A stretch of DNA of 47,406 bases from an uncultured Eubacteriales bacterium. Lineage in GTDB: Bacteria > Bacillota > Clostridia > Peptostreptococcales > Anaerovoracaceae. Every line of letters begins with the position of its first letter. The stretch's first letter is position 1. Position numbers and translations under genes: made by a program. Positions 1 to 8,755 of the stretch are shown here, piece by piece. The stretch spans positions 1 through 47,406 of the forward strand of contig CADCHO010000012.1 of NCBI GenBank assembly GCA_902801255.1, in the 5' to 3' direction. The notes below the pieces were generated by a model. The model had not been told where the DNA came from and did no database searches. It was given only the letters and a program-made list of their open reading frames with translations.

Positions 1-1
1 A

Positions 2-46
2 GATGGCAGACCGCTTACGCGTTTCCACGCGTACCGCGAGGAGTAG
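2..46 (+). CDS. Possible 3' end of a preceding gene
   Basis: The frame starting at base 2 is open to a TAG at 44-46 and a strong terminator follows 24 bases later, which is what the tail of a gene would look like. Only 14 codons are visible, so no family can be assigned. Two other frames are also open here, so this may be chance. Confidence 0.25.
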   Translation, partial: DGRPLTRFHAYREE

Positions 47-69
47 GGGCTATGCCCGTAAAAACACAA

Positions 70-100
70 CCCCGCGTTTTACGCGGGGATGGTTTTTTCT
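70..100 (+). terminator. Rho-independent terminator
   Basis: Seven-base stem CCCCGCG/CGCGGGG with a five-base loop, followed after three bases by a T-run. It separates whatever lies left of the window from the transporter operon. Confidence 0.8.
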
Positions 101-153
101 TATTCTTGCCATAAATCCAAAATCATTTTATATAAATCAAGTTTGTTTCATAG

Positions 154-159
154 TATAAT
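154..159 (+). promoter_or_regulatory. Candidate -10 box of the nucleoside transporter operon
   Basis: A perfect TATAAT lies 48 bases before the first gene in an AT-rich stretch after the terminator. No good -35 box is visible at the right distance. I see no purine riboswitch core here. Confidence 0.4.
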
Positions 160-207
160 AACGTTGTATAGGTATCACTTTGGAAAGAGACGGAGGAATA
201 CGGGATT

Positions 208-1803
208 ATGGATGCACCTTATGCCATAGAGATGGTGAACATCACCAAACGATTCCCCGGCATCATAGCGAATGACAATATTACGCTGCAGCTGAAGAGA
301 GGCGAGATACACGCCTTGCTTGGCGAAAACGGTGCCGGTAAATCGACCCTCATGTCAGTCCTTTTCGGTCTGTATCAGGCTGAAGAAGGAGTCATAAAAA
401 AGGACGGCAAAGAGGTAAAGATCAACAACCCTAACGATGCGAATGACCTAGGCATCGGAATGGTACACCAGCACTTCAAATTAGTCCAGTGCTTCACAGT
501 TCTCGAAAACATCATCCTCGGAGTTGAGTCTACAAAGAACGGAATACTCCAGATGGATGAAGCAAGAGCAAAGGTAAAAGCACTATCTGAAAAATACGGA
601 TTGCAGGTCGATCCGGACGCCAAAATCGAAGACATCACTGTAGGAATGCAGCAGAGAACTGAGATTCTCAAGATGCTTTTCAGAGACAACGAGATCCTCA
701 TTTTCGACGAGCCTACTGCCGTACTTACGCCGCAGGAAATCGACGAGCTGATGGAGATCATGAAGAACCTCAGAGCTGAGGGTAAATCGATCCTCTTCAT
801 CACACATAAGCTGAATGAGATCAAGGCTGTTGCTGACAGAGTAACTGTTCTCCGCCGCGGCAAATACATCGGTACTGTTGATGTAGCTACGACTTCGAAA
901 GAAGAGATGAGCCGCATGATGGTAGGCCGCGACGTAAACATGGTTGTCGACAAGACTCCTGCAAAGCCGAAGGATGTAATTCTCAAGATCGAAAACATGA
1001 CAGTAGCTTCCAAAATGCACTCCAACAACGCTGTCAAGAACGTCAGCTTCGAAGTGCATGAAGGCGAGATCGTATGTATCGCAGGTATCGACGGAAACGG
1101 CCAGACTGAGTTCGTTTACGGACTCACCGGAATGGAGCCTCTCGTCGACGGCAAGATCACTCTCTGCGGTCAGGATATCACAAAGGAATCGATCCGCAAG
1201 AGAAGCAGACTGCTGAGCCACATTCCTGAGGACAGACACAAACACGGACTCGTACTTGACTATCCACTCGAGTACAACATGGTTCTTCAGAGATACTTCG
1301 AGCCTGAGTTCACATCAAAGGCAGGATTCCTCAAGAGACCTGAGATCCGCGCATACTCTGAGAAACTCGAAAAAGAATTCGACGTAAGATCCGGACAGGG
1401 TCCTATCACGATCGCAAGAGCTATGTCAGGCGGTAACCAGCAGAAGGCCATCATCGCGCGTGAGGTCGACAAGGAGCACAAGCTGCTCGTTGCAGTACAG
1501 CCTACAAGAGGTCTGGACGTAGGAGCTATCGAGGGCGTACACAAACAGCTGATCGCTGAAAGAGACAACGGCCGCGCGGTACTCCTGATATCACTCGAAC
1601 TTGAAGAGGTAATGAACGTTCCTGACAGGATCCTCGTAATGTACGAGGGCGAGATCGTCGGAGAACTCGATCCTAAGAAGACGACCGTCGAAGAACTCGG
1701 TCTCTACATGGCAGGTGCCAAGAGAAATGTCAATATCGACGCAAATACACCTGAGATCGAAGAGTCGGAAACAATTGATACATCAAGGAAGGAGGAGGCG
1801 TGA
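208..1803 (+). CDS. Nucleoside/simple-sugar ABC importer, duplicated ATPase subunit
   Basis: Energises a BMP-type nucleoside importer (family of Bacillus NupO/YufO and Streptococcus NupA). The 531-residue protein has two ABC modules. The first has a full Walker A (GENGAGKST, residues 39-47), a degenerate signature (VGMQQ) and Walker B ILIFDEPTAVL. The second has a Walker A without the lysine (GIDGNGQT), a good signature SGGNQQK and a Walker B lacking its usual DE (VAVQPTRGLD); this asymmetry is normal for the family. A GGAGGA ribosome site lies ten bases before ATG. The stop overlaps the next start (TGATG), so the three transporter genes are translationally coupled. The substrate-binding lipoprotein is not in the window. 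The nearby deo genes favour nucleosides as substrate. Confidence 0.92.
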   Translation: MDAPYAIEMVNITKRFPGIIANDNITLQLKRGEIHALLGENGAGKSTLMSVLFGLYQAEEGVIKKDGKEVKINNPNDANDLGIGMVHQHFKLVQCFTVLENIILGVESTKNGILQMDEARAKVKALSEKYGLQVDPDAKIEDITVGMQQRTEILKMLFRDNEILIFDEPTAVLTPQEIDELMEIMKNLRAEGKSILFITHKLNEIKAVADRVTVLRRGKYIGTVDVATTSKEEMSRMMVGRDVNMVVDKTPAKPKDVILKIENMTVASKMHSNNAVKNVSFEVHEGEIVCIAGIDGNGQTEFVYGLTGMEPLVDGKITLCGQDITKESIRKRSRLLSHIPEDRHKHGLVLDYPLEYNMVLQRYFEPEFTSKAGFLKRPEIRAYSEKLEKEFDVRSGQGPITIARAMSGGNQQKAIIAREVDKEHKLLVAVQPTRGLDVGAIEGVHKQLIAERDNGRAVLLISLELEEVMNVPDRILVMYEGEIVGELDPKKTTVEELGLYMAGAKRNVNIDANTPEIEESETIDTSRKEEA

Positions 1804-2960
1804 TGAAAGAGAAAAAGAGCTTACTTAAAAATCCGTCCTTCCAGGCGATACTAACATCGCTCATCTGTATCGTACTCGGACTTCTGATTGGATATATTGT
1901 ACTGCTCATGATCAACCCGGCCGGAGCGGGGGATGCCATCAAGACGATCATCCTTAACTTCCTGACACGTTCCAGCTCGGCAGCAAGAGCAAAGGCACTC
2001 GGTAACACGCTTGCCAAGACAGCACCGCTGCTGATGTGCGCACTGTCGATCTGCTTCTGCTACAAGGTAGGTCTGTTCAACATCGGAGCTCCGGGACAGT
2101 ATGAGGCCGGAGCCTGCATCGGACTTTACGCAGCGATCGCATGGCACACACCTTGGTTCATAAGCCTTATCCTTGCGGCTCTCGCAGGAGCTGTAGTCGG
2201 ATCCATCTCCGGCGCACTCAAGGCATACAGAAACGTTAACGAGGTAATCTCGGGCATCATGCTCAACTGGATAATCCTCTATCTGACAAACACGATTCTG
2301 GGCGGAAAGAAGACAAAGGACATTGCAAGTCCTTACACAATGAAGCTGGGTGCCGGCAACACGAAGATCCCTTCAGCCGGACTCAACACACTCTTTGCAA
2401 ACAACACAACCGTAACGATAGCGATCCCACTCGCGATCCTCTTCGCGATACTCATCTGGGTGATCCTGTCGAAGACAAAATTCGGCTACGAACTGCGTGC
2501 TACCGGTTTCAACAAGGAAGCTGCCAAGTATGCCGGAATGAAAGAAAAACAGAATATTATCGTAACGCTGGCGATCGGCGGAGCTCTCGCAGGAATCGGC
2601 GCTGCATTCCTCTTCCTCACCGGATATCAGGAATGGTCGACTACACAGAACTCCGTACCGGCAATGGGATTCAACGGAATCGCTGCTACCTTCCTCGGCG
2701 GACTGCATCCGATCGGGACGATCTTCGCATCGTTCTTCATCCAGTCCATCACGGACGGCGGCGCCCTCATCAACAAGTCGGTATATCCTTCGCAGATATC
2801 TGACCTGATCTCATCGATCATCATCTACCTCTGCGGATTCGTGCTGTTCTTCAAGTTTGCTATCAACAACTGGATCAGCAAGAAAGACAAGGGTGGCCCG
2901 AACGTGAATGACGTGCCTGTCAAAGATGACGCTGCAAAAGCGGAAGGAGGTGAGAAGTAA
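1803..2960 (+). CDS. Nucleoside ABC importer permease 1
   Basis: A 385-residue BPD_transp_2-family inner-membrane permease with about ten hydrophobic segments. It contains the family's GLFNIGAPGQ-type stretch and the cytoplasmic coupling region around FGYELRATGFN. The start is the ATG at 1803 because an AAGGAGGAGG ribosome site stands directly before it and it overlaps the upstream stop as TGATG; the GTG three bases earlier is too close to that site. It corresponds to the NupP/YufP-type subunit and should pair with the next gene as a heterodimer. The C-terminal tail is short and charged (Lys/Asp-rich). Confidence 0.9.
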   Translation: MKEKKSLLKNPSFQAILTSLICIVLGLLIGYIVLLMINPAGAGDAIKTIILNFLTRSSSAARAKALGNTLAKTAPLLMCALSICFCYKVGLFNIGAPGQYEAGACIGLYAAIAWHTPWFISLILAALAGAVVGSISGALKAYRNVNEVISGIMLNWIILYLTNTILGGKKTKDIASPYTMKLGAGNTKIPSAGLNTLFANNTTVTIAIPLAILFAILIWVILSKTKFGYELRATGFNKEAAKYAGMKEKQNIIVTLAIGGALAGIGAAFLFLTGYQEWSTTQNSVPAMGFNGIAATFLGGLHPIGTIFASFFIQSITDGGALINKSVYPSQISDLISSIIIYLCGFVLFFKFAINNWISKKDKGGPNVNDVPVKDDAAKAEGGEK

Positions 2961-3901
2961 TGGTACTGTTACTGCAATACACTATCATATTCGCCTCTGT
3001 ACTTTGCCTCGTGGCACTTGGCGGATGCTTCTCCGAGCACTCAGGCGTTATCAACCTGGGACTTGAGGGAATCATGGTTATGGGAGCTCTCGGTGGAGCT
3101 GTAACGATGTTCATGCTTCCTGCCGGAACTTCAAAGATCGTCATCGTAATTGCGACCACGCTCGCTGCGATACTTCTCGGAATGCTCTTCTCCTGCCTGC
3201 TGGCAGTTGCCTGCATCAACTTCAAGGCTGACCAGACACTTATCGGTACAGCTATGAACCTGCTGGCAACAGCTGCTGCGACAGTATTCGTAAGAGCGAT
3301 GAACACATCGATCAACCCGGATAACGTTTCCACATCGATTCAGTACATCCAGCCGAAGAAGGCATTCCTGAAATACATCGGCGGATTCGAGTTCAACTGG
3401 TTCATGCTGATGGCAGTCGTGCTGCTGATCGCATCGTACATACTGCTGTACAAGACCAGATTCGGTCTGAGACTCATGGCCTGCGGTGAGAACCCTCAGG
3501 CTGCTGACTCGGTAGGTATCAACGTATACAAGATGCGCTGGGCAGGCGTACTCATCTCGGGCTTCCTCGGAGGACTCGGCGGAATCGTGTACATCACGGC
3601 CGGCGTATCCGAGTGGAAATTCGAAATGGGCGTTGCGGGCTTCGGCTTCCTGGCTCTGGCCGTAATGATCTTCGGTCAGTGGAAACCGACAAACATCGCA
3701 CTCGCTGCACTGCTCTTCGGACTGTTCAGAGCACTGTCCAACGTATACACAGGAATCCCGTTCCTGGCTGCGATGAACATCCCGAGCACGGTATACAACA
3801 TGCTGCCTTACATCATCTCGCTCATCGTTCTTGCATTCACATCCAAGAACTCCAGAGCACCGAAGGCAGAAGGAATACCATACGACAAAGGCATGCGTTA
3901 A
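2960..3901 (+). CDS. Nucleoside ABC importer permease 2
   Basis: A 313-residue BPD_transp_2-family permease, shorter than its partner as is usual for the NupQ/YufQ-type subunit. It shows the GVINLGLEGIM motif after the first membrane segment and FGLRLMACGENPQAA in the coupling loop. Its start overlaps the previous stop (TAATG) with AAGGAGG just upstream. A strong terminator follows, so the operon is ATPase-permease-permease. Expected role is moving nucleosides through the cytoplasmic membrane, feeding the deoC-udp-deoB genes 700 bases downstream. Confidence 0.9.
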   Translation: MVLLLQYTIIFASVLCLVALGGCFSEHSGVINLGLEGIMVMGALGGAVTMFMLPAGTSKIVIVIATTLAAILLGMLFSCLLAVACINFKADQTLIGTAMNLLATAAATVFVRAMNTSINPDNVSTSIQYIQPKKAFLKYIGGFEFNWFMLMAVVLLIASYILLYKTRFGLRLMACGENPQAADSVGINVYKMRWAGVLISGFLGGLGGIVYITAGVSEWKFEMGVAGFGFLALAVMIFGQWKPTNIALAALLFGLFRALSNVYTGIPFLAAMNIPSTVYNMLPYIISLIVLAFTSKNSRAPKAEGIPYDKGMR

Positions 3902-3934
3902 ATCATGCATAGCGGTTAAATCATGTAAAATAAC

Positions 3935-3965
3935 AAAAGCGGAAGCTTCGGCTTCCGCTTTTTTC
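3935..3965 (+). terminator. Rho-independent terminator of the transporter operon
   Basis: Nine-base stem AGCGGAAGC/GCTTCCGCT with a TTCG loop, preceded by A's and followed by a T-run. It can act in both directions. Confidence 0.9.
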
Positions 3966-4118
3966 GTGCCGGCACAGCGCGCAATTGAGCTGTAATTCCT
4001 TCTTTTTTATTCCCGCTACCCAGATCTTTTCCAGATGTCTCCGACTTTTGTTGCCCAGTTCAGAGCCAATACCAAGAATGTTCCTTTTAATTGTGATAAG
4101 GCTGCGATAAAAGTGAGG

Positions 4119-4367
4119 TAACCTTGAAAAAATAAAAGAAAAACAAAAAATTTTCAAGATTTGACCTGCGATGAGTAAAAAAATGACGAGAAAAGAGTAT
4201 AAATCTTGAATATATTTGGCTTTTAGGTAGTATTTACAAGATTTTTTACACAAAATCTTGTAAATATCAGATGAAAAGGATTAATTTTCAAGATTTGCCT
4301 TAGAAAAAGAAATGTAGAGACTTAAATCTTGTAAAATCTGAATGAAAAGATAAAATTTTCAAGACGT
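4119..4367 (+). repeat. Array 1: four CTTG-N28-CAAG units, arm AAATCTTG/CAAGATTT
   Basis: Eight 8-base motifs alternate in orientation, starting at 4119 (TAACCTTG, degenerate), 4155, 4201, 4237, 4253, 4289, 4324 and 4360 (CAAGACGT, degenerate). The six inner ones are exactly CAAGATTT or its complement. Each CTTG-type motif is followed after exactly 28 bases by a CAAG-type motif, giving four 44-base units, and the gaps between units are 38, 8 and 27 bases. The middle pair extends to a 15-base perfect inverted repeat (4231-4245 with 4252-4266). The same geometry recurs inverted at 34621-34870. Family unknown. Confidence 0.85.
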
Positions 4368-4379
4368 GAAACATGCGCA

Positions 4380-4401
4380 GTGCTTCGGCAAAGCATTTTT
4401 C
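4380..4401 (+). terminator. Weak terminator-like hairpin
   Basis: TGCTT/AAGCA stem with a five-base loop followed by five T's, immediately after array 1. It could end a transcript crossing the array; the stem is short. Confidence 0.35.
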
Positions 4402-4589
4402 GCCCGATCCTGCCGGATAAGATGCAGCGCGGATATGCCGGGCTATCTGTTATTAGAAGTCCAGATACTGCCTTTTTTATTATTAATGGATAACAATAGG
4501 CTTGTATTTCGTAGTATACTTTATTTGTAAAACTATGCGTGTTCAGCAGGTATTGGCAAAGGACTTAGATTTGACAAAGGAGTTTGGAT

Positions 4590-5246
4590 ATGGAAACAAA
4601 AGACATTCTTAAGTACGTTGACCACACTCTTCTCGCGCAGACTGCTAAATGGGAAGATATTAAGGCGCTGATCGATGATGGAATCAAATATGAGACAGCA
4701 AGCGTATGCATCCCGCCGGGGTATGTTGCTCAGGCAAGGGAGTATATCGGAGCAAGACTGCCGATCTGTACTGTAATCGGATTCCCTAACGGATACAACA
4801 CAACAGCTGTAAAGGCGTTCGAGACAAGTGATGCTCTCGACAACGGTGCTGATGAGATCGACATGGTCATCAATATCGGATGGGCAAAGGACGGCAGATG
4901 GGATGACATCGAAAATGAGATCCGAACTCTCAAGGAGATCTGCGGTGACCATATCCTCAAAGTCATCATTGAGACAAGCATGCTGACCGATGAAGAAAAG
5001 GTAAAACTCTGCGAGATCGTTACTTTTGCAGGAGCTGACTTCATCAAGACTTCGACAGGATTCGGCGGTGGCGGTGCTACATTTGAAGACGTCGACCTGA
5101 TGGTAAAGAATGTCGGCGAAGGAGTAAAGGTAAAAGCATCGGGCGGCATCAGCGGCCTCGACGATGCAGCTAAGTTCCTCGAGATCGGAGCAAAGAGACT
5201 CGGAACCAGCAGAGTTGTAAAAGCTGCAAAGAATGCGGAGAAGTAG
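4590..5246 (+). CDS. deoC: Deoxyribose-phosphate aldolase
   Basis: Cytoplasmic class I aldolase cleaving 2-deoxyribose 5-phosphate to acetaldehyde and glyceraldehyde 3-phosphate in deoxynucleoside breakdown. The 218 residues match the usual length. The Schiff-base lysine lies in DFIKTSTGF and the second active-site lysine in the GGI-preceding VKVKASGG stretch; the KVIIET strand is also present. I start at ATG 4590 because AAAGGAG ends seven bases before it; the in-frame TTG at 4584 is too near that site. It is followed after 115 AT-rich bases by udp and then deoB, together a full nucleoside-to-glycolysis route. Confidence 0.95.
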   Translation: METKDILKYVDHTLLAQTAKWEDIKALIDDGIKYETASVCIPPGYVAQAREYIGARLPICTVIGFPNGYNTTAVKAFETSDALDNGADEIDMVINIGWAKDGRWDDIENEIRTLKEICGDHILKVIIETSMLTDEEKVKLCEIVTFAGADFIKTSTGFGGGGATFEDVDLMVKNVGEGVKVKASGGISGLDDAAKFLEIGAKRLGTSRVVKAAKNAEK

Positions 5247-5361
5247 GTAAAAGAGACTGATAATTCGCAATATTAAGGCGTTTTCATAATATATCAATAT
5301 TTTTCTCAATATTATTACAGATTTTTTGCGAGATTATTACAGAAATGAATGAGGTGTCATT

Positions 5362-6150
5362 ATGGTAGATTACACAGAAGGCGCAGGCTATCAGTATCAC
5401 GTTGGGCTCAGGCCTGGCGATGTCGGTGAGTATGTAATTCTCCCTGGCGATCCGCACAGAGTACCGAAGATAGCAGCATATTTCGATAACGCAGAAAAGG
5501 TTGCAGACAGCCGTGAGTATGTAACATATACAGGCTATCTTGACGGAGTAAAGGTCAGCTGCACGAGTACGGGAGTTGGAGGTCCATCGGCTTCAATAGC
5601 TCTTGAGGAGATCGCCAATGTAGGCGGAAAGACATTCATCAGAGTCGGAACATGCGGCGGAATGGACATCGACGTAAAGGGCGGAGATGTAGTGGTAGCT
5701 ACAGGTGCGGTACGAATGGAAGGAACATCCAAGGAGTATTGCCCGATAGAGTATCCGGCTGTTTCGGATGTAACGGTATCTGCTTCGCTGGTTCAGGCCG
5801 CTAAGAAACTCGGCGCGGATTATCACACAGGAGTGGTTCAGTGCAAGGATGCGTTCTACGGACAGCATATGCCTGAGGCTCTGCCTAACAGTCACGAGCT
5901 TCTTGAAAAATGGGATGCATGGCTGCGCATGGGATGCAAGGCTTCTGAGATGGAATCAGCCGCACTCTTTATTGTTGGAGCATACCGCAGGGTCAGAGTC
6001 GGCTCGGTATTTCTGGTTGTAGCAAATCAGGAAAGAGAGAAGGCCGGTCTTCCTAATCCGCAGGAGCATGACACAGACCTGGCTATCCGCTGTGCTATCG
6101 AAGCGATCCGCATTATGATAGCTGAGGATAAGGAAAAGGAAGGTAAATAA
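5362..6150 (+). CDS. udp: Uridine phosphorylase
   Basis: Cytoplasmic NP-I family enzyme splitting uridine (and probably deoxyuridine or thymidine to some degree) into base and ribose 1-phosphate. The 262 residues align with E. coli Udp through the phosphate-binding [11 protein letters not shown], the [11 protein letters not shown] loop, RVGTCGG and the nucleoside-binding EMESA segment. A GAGGTG site lies five bases before the ATG. It sits two bases before deoB. Purine nucleoside phosphorylase is less likely because the GGPS and EMES context fits uridine phosphorylase, but exact base preference cannot be read from sequence. Confidence 0.9.
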   Translation: MVDYTEGAGYQYHVGLRPGDVGEYVILPGDPHRVPKIAAYFDNAEKVADSREYVTYTGYLDGVKVSCTSTGVGGPSASIALEEIANVGGKTFIRVGTCGGMDIDVKGGDVVVATGAVRMEGTSKEYCPIEYPAVSDVTVSASLVQAAKKLGADYHTGVVQCKDAFYGQHMPEALPNSHELLEKWDAWLRMGCKASEMESAALFIVGAYRRVRVGSVFLVVANQEREKAGLPNPQEHDTDLAIRCAIEAIRIMIAEDKEKEGK

Positions 6151-6152
6151 AT

Positions 6153-7319
6153 ATGGCTAAGAGAGTATTCTGGATAGTGCTCGACAGCGCTGGCATAGGC
6201 GGAGCTCCGGATGCTGCAGATTTCGGCGATTTCGGAGCCGATACCTTCGGCACCTGCTATAAAAGCGGGGAACTGGATGTTCCGAATATGGCAAAAATGG
6301 GCCTGTATAATATCGCAGGTACTTCGTTCTACGATCCAAAGGAAAAGATCGACGGCTGCTACTGCCGCATGCATGAGAAATCACGCGGCAAAGATACGAC
6401 CGTAGGCCACTGGGAGATGGCCGGCATGGTCTCACCGAAACCGCTCCCGACATATTATGAAGGATTCCCGCAGGAGATACTCGACAAGCTGTCTGAGGTC
6501 ACCGGCAGAGGAATAGTCTGCAATAAGACTTACTCCGGCACTGATGTTATCAGGGACTATGGAAAGCACCACGTTGAGACCGGAGATCTTATCGTTTACA
6601 CAAGCGCCGACAGTGTAATGCAGATCGCAGCCCATGAGGATATAGTACCTATCGAAGAACTTTACGATATTTGCCACAAGGCAAGAGAGATAATGCAGGG
6701 TGAGCATGGAGTAGGACGTATCATCGCAAGACCGTTCGAGGGTGAATGGCCTTTTAAGAGAACAGTAAGACGTCATGACTACAGCCTGCAGCCGCCAAAG
6801 GAGACTGTGCTGGATGCCTTGAAAAAAGAGGGTTTCCAGACTATAGGCGTTGGAAAGATCTACGACATATTCGCAGGCAAGAGCGTCATGTTCAGCTATT
6901 CCAATAAGGGCAATGAAGCTAATATGGTAAGGACGATCGATCTTGCAGACGCAGATTTTGAAGGACTGTGCTATGTAAATCTTGTAGATACAGATATGAT
7001 CTACGGACACAGAAGAGATATCGCCGGCTACACAAAGGCACTCAATACTGCAGACAGGCAGTTCGGCGAGCTGATGGCAAAGATGGGACCGGATGACATA
7101 CTGATGGTTACGGCTGATCACGGATGCGATCCGGGCTACAAGGGAACAGACCATACAAGAGAAGATATCCCTTGCCTCGTCTGGGGACCATCTCTCAAGA
7201 AGGGCGTCGATCTCGGTACACGCGACACTTTTGCCGATATGGCAGCTACTATAGCTGAATACTTCGGTATCGAATACCGCGGCGACGGAACTTCGTTCCT
7301 GGCTGAGATCACCGAATAA
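6153..7319 (+). CDS. deoB: Phosphopentomutase
   Basis: Interconverts (deoxy)ribose 1-phosphate and 5-phosphate, linking uridine phosphorylase to DeoC. The 388-residue protein has the alkaline-phosphatase-like fold signature: the N-terminal metal-binding DSAGIGGAPDAADFGD, the GKDTTVGHWE segment with the phosphorylated threonine, and the C-terminal metal ligands in DMIYGHRRD and TADHGCDP. Its ATG follows AAGGAAGGT and lies two bases after the udp stop. Third gene of the deo operon. It is followed at once by mnmE, so transcription may read through into the tRNA-modification genes. Confidence 0.95.
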   Translation: MAKRVFWIVLDSAGIGGAPDAADFGDFGADTFGTCYKSGELDVPNMAKMGLYNIAGTSFYDPKEKIDGCYCRMHEKSRGKDTTVGHWEMAGMVSPKPLPTYYEGFPQEILDKLSEVTGRGIVCNKTYSGTDVIRDYGKHHVETGDLIVYTSADSVMQIAAHEDIVPIEELYDICHKAREIMQGEHGVGRIIARPFEGEWPFKRTVRRHDYSLQPPKETVLDALKKEGFQTIGVGKIYDIFAGKSVMFSYSNKGNEANMVRTIDLADADFEGLCYVNLVDTDMIYGHRRDIAGYTKALNTADRQFGELMAKMGPDDILMVTADHGCDPGYKGTDHTREDIPCLVWGPSLKKGVDLGTRDTFADMAATIAEYFGIEYRGDGTSFLAEITE

Positions 7320-7339
7320 CAGGAAGGTATCAATATAAC

Positions 7340-8749
7340 ATGGCAGACACAATTGCTGCGATTTCAACAGCGCCCGGTGAGGGCGGAATAGGGATTGTAA
7401 GGGTCAGCGGCCCTGAAAGCGAGAGCCTCATGAAGAGGCTCATGCTTTCGTGTCCCGAAAATATAGAGCCAAGACACGCTTATCTTGGCAAAGTCGTAAA
7501 AGACAGCTCGGAGGCAGAAGCCGAAGTCATTGATGAAGGGATCTTCCTTTTCATGAAAGCGCCTGCTTCATATACAGGCGAAGACATGCTCGAGATCCAG
7601 GGACACGGCAGCAATGTTTCTCTGAAAGCAATACTTGCCGCAGTTCTTGAGTCGGGGCTTCCGAATGTCAGGATGGCAGATCCGGGTGAGTTCACCAAAC
7701 TGGCTTTTCTGAATGGCAAAATGGACCTCTCGCAGGCTGAAGCTGTCATTGATATCATAAAGGCGAAAAGCGATCTGTCCCTTGAAATTGCTGAGGGACA
7801 GCGTGCCGGAAGACTGAGTGACTGCATTCAGGATATCCGCAGCTCGCTGCTTGATGTGCTGGCACAGATGGCAGTAGACATCGACTACCCTGATGAGGAT
7901 TACGGCGATGAAAGCGGAGCGTACAGCGAGCTGATCGACCAGCTCAGATGGGTACACGCAGATGTGGAGGAACTCCTGGATACTGTTTCCATAGGAAGGA
8001 TCGCGCGCGAGGGTGTCAGGGCTGTCATAGCAGGCAAACCTAATGCCGGCAAGAGCTCTCTTATGAACGCAATACTCGGCGAGGGACGTGTGATCGTCAC
8101 TGATGTGCCGGGAACTACCAGAGATACGGTCGAAGAGAGCGCTTCTTTGGGCGGTGTGCCTATCGTACTCGTTGATACTGCCGGACTTCGCGATTCTGAC
8201 GATAAGGTAGAAAAGATAGGTATAGAGAAGACCACACATGCCATCGCAGGCGCTGATCTTGTCATACTCGTGCTCGACGGAAGTCAGGCTCTCGATGAAG
8301 AGGACGACAAAGTCATCTCATACATAGGAAAGATGAGCAAAGACCACATACTGGTCGTCATAAACAAGGAAGACCTCGGAAGATCTGTCACCGAGGAAGC
8401 GGTGCTTGAAAAACTTCCTGACGTCAGGATCATCAGCACATCACTCGTGGGAAAAGGCTCTCTCGATGCAGCAAGAAAAGTATCGGAGGCAGTCGGGGAA
8501 ATGTTTGATCTCAGCGGCATCAACGTCAAGGAGACCAACATTGTTACGAATCAGAGACACGTACACCTGCTCAGAAAGGCATCGGTGGAGATCGATGAGG
8601 CAATAAACGTGCTTCAGAGCGGTGAACCCGTTGAAGTTGCTGAACTTTCGGCACATTACGCATATGAAGCCCTGGGCAAGATCATAGGCGAGGAAGTCGG
8701 TGAAGAGATCCTGGATACAGTATTCAGCAAATTCTGCCTGGGCAAATAA
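7340..8749 (+). CDS. mnmE: tRNA uridine-5-carboxymethylaminomethyl modification GTPase
   Basis: With MnmG it forms the complex that modifies U34 of certain tRNAs. The 469-residue protein has the N-terminal tetrahydrofolate-binding TrmE domain (about 1-118), a helical region, a central G domain with G1 GKPNAGKSS (232-240), DVPGTTRDT, DTAGLR and NKED, and the C-terminal FCLGK, a variant of the catalytic FCIGK box. AGGAAGGT precedes the ATG. It is directly upstream of mnmG, the normal arrangement near Firmicutes origins, but here the usual rpmH-rnpA-yidC-jag genes are replaced on the left by the deo operon. Confidence 0.96.
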   Translation: MADTIAAISTAPGEGGIGIVRVSGPESESLMKRLMLSCPENIEPRHAYLGKVVKDSSEAEAEVIDEGIFLFMKAPASYTGEDMLEIQGHGSNVSLKAILAAVLESGLPNVRMADPGEFTKLAFLNGKMDLSQAEAVIDIIKAKSDLSLEIAEGQRAGRLSDCIQDIRSSLLDVLAQMAVDIDYPDEDYGDESGAYSELIDQLRWVHADVEELLDTVSIGRIAREGVRAVIAGKPNAGKSSLMNAILGEGRVIVTDVPGTTRDTVEESASLGGVPIVLVDTAGLRDSDDKVEKIGIEKTTHAIAGADLVILVLDGSQALDEEDDKVISYIGKMSKDHILVVINKEDLGRSVTEEAVLEKLPDVRIISTSLVGKGSLDAARKVSEAVGEMFDLSGINVKETNIVTNQRHVHLLRKASVEIDEAINVLQSGEPVEVAELSAHYAYEALGKIIGEEVGEEILDTVFSKFCLGK

Positions 8750-8755
8750 AACAGA

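Larger units (their letters stand above)
3966..4589. other. AT-rich intergenic region carrying an inverted-motif array
   Basis: No convincing coding frame. It contains the array at 4119-4367, a weak hairpin with a T-run at 4380-4401 and a GCCCG/CGGGC long-loop inverted repeat further on. A TATACT at 4515-4520 is the best -10 candidate for deoC but has no clear -35 box. The array may be transcribed as an untranslated RNA ending at the 4380 hairpin; this is a guess. Confidence 0.5.

Noticed and set aside
4119-4367. CRISPR array
   Set aside because: Repeats are only eight bases, alternate in orientation and the gaps vary between 8 and 38; no cas genes nearby.
4364-4376. Half parS site (ACGTGAAACATG)
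   Set aside because: Only one arm matches the consensus, and it overlaps the degenerate last motif of array 1.
5247-5361. CAATATT repeats between deoC and udp
   Set aside because: Short AT-rich words in irregular spacing; no pairing or phasing like the two arrays.
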